Of a stretch of DNA of 35,861 nucleotides, positions 34,540 to 35,861 are shown piece by piece. A model generated the notes under the pieces. That model did no database searches. It was not told the DNA's origin and worked only from the letters and a program-made list of their open reading frames with translations. Source of the DNA: Rhodospirillales bacterium CG15_BIG_FIL_POST_REV_8_21_14_020_66_15 (GTDB taxonomy: Bacteria > Pseudomonadota > Alphaproteobacteria > Rhodospirillales > Casp-alpha2); contig PFFW01000039.1 of assembly GCA_002781745.1 (NCBI GenBank), forward strand, positions 1 to 35,861, in the 5' to 3' direction. Within the stretch, counting starts at the first letter, position 1. Every line of letters begins with the position of its first letter. The translations under genes and the position numbers were made by a program.

Positions 34540-35397
34540 TTATTCCTTGTTCTCGCCTTCGGCGTCACCCGCCGAAGCGTCCTGCTTGGCGGTGTCTTCG
34601 GCGGCTGCCTTCTCGGCGGCGGCTTCCGCTTCCGCCTGGGCCTGCAACTTCGCCAGTTCCTCTTCGGAGAGCGCCGCCGCTTCCTCGAACACGTCCTGCT
34701 GTTCGGCTTCCTTGACGGCCGGGTCGCCCTTCAGCGCGGCCGGCAGCGGGACGTCGTCGGGCCGGCTCCGCTTCACGGCGTCGCTGACCAGGACGAAACC
34801 GCCCTTGGCGCCCGGAACGGCGCCGCGCACCAGGATCAGGCCGCGCACCGCATCGGTCGCGACGACCGACAGGTTCTGCACCGTGCAGCGCTTGTTACCC
34901 AGTTGGCCGGCCATCTTCTTGCCCTTGAACACGCGACCCGGATCCTGACAGTGACCTGTTGAACCGTGCGAACGGTGGGAGATGGAGACGCCGTGGGACG
35001 CCCGCAGGCCGCCGAAGCCATGACGCTTCATGGCGCCGGCGAAGCCCTTGCCGATCGAGGTGCCGGTGACGTCGACCATCTGGCCGCTGATGAAGTGAGC
35101 GGCCGACAGTTCGGCGCCGACGTCGATCAGATTGTCTTCCGATACGCGGAATTCGCGCAGCCGCTTGCCCGGCTCCACCTTGGCCTTCGCATAGTGGCCG
35201 CGCAGCGCCTTCGGCATGTTCTTCGGCTTGCCCTTGCCCCAGGAAAGCTGGACTGCCGAGTAGCCGTCCTTTTCCTTGGTCCGCTGGGCGACGACATGCA
35301 CGCTGTCCACTTTCAGGACGGTCACCGGCAGGTGCCGGCCGTCTTCCTGGAAGACGCGGGTCATACCCAGTTTCTGTGCGATCAATCCGGTCCGCAT
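34540..35397 (-). CDS. rplC: 50S ribosomal protein L3 with long acidic C-terminal tail
   Basis: uL3, 285 residues against 209 in E. coli. The core (1 to about 209) is normal: [36 protein letters not shown] and [13 protein letters not shown]. Gln151 in the GHCQDPG loop matches the glutamine methylated by PrmB in E. coli (Gln150). Residues about 210–285 are an additional Ala/Glu-rich, likely helical tail ([20 protein letters not shown] and following) with no counterpart in E. coli. It lies 5 bp before rplD. Confidence 0.97.
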   Translation of the reverse strand: MRTGLIAQKLGMTRVFQEDGRHLPVTVLKVDSVHVVAQRTKEKDGYSAVQLSWGKGKPKNMPKALRGHYAKAKVEPGKRLREFRVSEDNLIDVGAELSAAHFISGQMVDVTGTSIGKGFAGAMKRHGFGGLRASHGVSISHRSHGSTGHCQDPGRVFKGKKMAGQLGNKRCTVQNLSVVATDAVRGLILVRGAVPGAKGGFVLVSDAVKRSRPDDVPLPAALKGDPAVKEAEQQDVFEEAAALSEEELAKLQAQAEAEAAAEKAAAEDTAKQDASAGDAEGENKE

Positions 35398-35408
35398 CGT
35401 CCTACCCT

Positions 35409-35717
35409 TTAGAGCTTGATCTCGACGTCGACACCGGCCGCCAAGTCGAGCTTCATCAGCGCGTCCACGGTCTGCGGCGTCGGATCGACGATATCGAGCA
35501 CCCGCTTGTGGGTGCGGATTTCAAACTGTTCCCGGGACTTCTTGTCCACGTGCGGCGACCGCAGCACGGTGAACTTCTCGATCCGGGTCGGCAAAGGAAT
35601 GGGGCCGCGCACCGAGGCGCCGGTCCGCTGGGCCGTGTTGACGATCTCGCGCGCGGACTGGTCCAGCACGCGGTGGTCAAACGCCTTCAGCCGAATTCTT
35701 ATGTTCTGTTGGTCCAT
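35409..35717 (-). CDS. rpsJ: 30S ribosomal protein S10
   Basis: uS10, 102 residues, standard size. [50 protein letters not shown] (in part) and the [11 protein letters not shown] end are diagnostic. It is the first gene of the S10 block, 62 bp after tuf, and is also part of antitermination complexes with NusB. Confidence 0.98.
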   Translation of the reverse strand: MDQQNIRIRLKAFDHRVLDQSAREIVNTAQRTGASVRGPIPLPTRIEKFTVLRSPHVDKKSREQFEIRTHKRVLDIVDPTPQTVDALMKLDLAAGVDVEIKL

Positions 35718-35733
35718 GGCTCTAGCCCCAAAA

Positions 35734-35767
35734 GGTTGCCGGCCCCCGTAGTGGTGAGGGGGCCGGC
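35734..35767 (-). terminator. Strong hairpin between tuf and rpsJ
   Basis: GCCGGCCCCC (35738–35747) pairs perfectly with GGGGGCCGGC (35758–35767) around a 10-nt loop. On the minus strand it is followed by AACC and then UUUU (A-run near 35730–35733). It could partly terminate the str transcript or protect its 3' end. No separate rpsJ promoter is visible in the 62-bp gap, so read-through must feed the S10 genes. Confidence 0.6.
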
Positions 35768-35779
35768 TGAACGGTTACC

Positions 35780-35861
35780 CTATTCGATGATCTTGGAAAC
35801 GACGCCGGCGCCGACGGTACGGCCGCCCTCGCGGATGGCGAAACGCAGGCCCTCGTCCATG
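35780..35861 (-). CDS. tuf: Elongation factor Tu, C-terminal end
   Basis: Only the last 26 codons plus the stop are inside the window; the gene continues past the right edge. The translation MDEGLRFAIREGGRTVGAGV followed by VSKIIE is the characteristic end of EF-Tu domain 3. Its position directly before rpsJ is the usual fusA–tuf–rpsJ order. Confidence 0.95.
   Translation of the reverse strand, partial: MDEGLRFAIREGGRTVGAGVVSKIIE

Overview
The window looks like a chromosomal core region of a GC-rich alphaproteobacterium. The ribosomal genes run tuf–S10–spc–alpha without rpsD or rpmJ, S14 is the zinc-free form, an ATP12-type F1-ATPase assembly chaperone is present, and so is a DUF2336 protein. 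The protein families and the N- or C-terminal tails on S5, L3 and L15 suggest a Rhodospirillales-like lineage, but I cannot fix the genus from sequence alone. No tRNA, rRNA, CRISPR array, insertion sequence or prophage was seen.

Right half (about 19.6–35.9 kb, all minus strand, read from high to low coordinates): the 3' end of tuf, then rpsJ-rplC-rplD-rplW-rplB-rpsS-rplV-rpsC-rplP-rpmC-rpsQ-rplN-rplX-rplE-rpsN-rpsH-rplF-rplR-rpsE-rpmD-rplO-secY-adk. After a near-consensus promoter come rpsM-rpsK-rpoA-rplQ and a clear intrinsic terminator. Next are a Do-type periplasmic protease (degP-like), rarA, crcB and an RluC-type pseudouridine synthase, tightly packed with 1–4 nt overlaps at two of the three junctions.

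Middle (about 11.6–16.8 kb): a signalling and envelope island. On the minus strand there is an OmpR-type response regulator, a DUF2336 protein and a cytosolic PAS histidine kinase in one tight operon. Facing it on the plus strand are two tandem paralogous OmpA-like lipoproteins that share even their 5' leaders. Two strong terminators separate the convergent units. This island sits between rluC and a HAD phosphatase–asmA–atp12 run that is commonly close to crcB–rluC in alphaproteobacteria, so it may have been inserted there.

Left part (1–11.6 kb): HAD phosphatase, a long AsmA-family protein and ATP12 on the minus strand; a stand-alone response regulator on the plus strand; then an acyl-CoA carboxylase beta subunit (propionyl-CoA carboxylase type) and a YdbH-like AsmA-clan protein of 964 residues. 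Furthest left is a two-gene catabolic unit (TauD-type 2-oxoglutarate oxygenase plus CaiB-type CoA-transferase), whose promoter -10 box is covered by a perfect FCD/GntR-type palindrome. At the left edge is the start of a SAM-dependent methyltransferase.

The least-explained parts are the response regulator–DUF2336–kinase operon with its facing lipoprotein pair, and the operator-controlled oxygenase/CoA-transferase pair. Most of the window is ordinary housekeeping DNA. I saw nothing that can be claimed as a new system without further tests.
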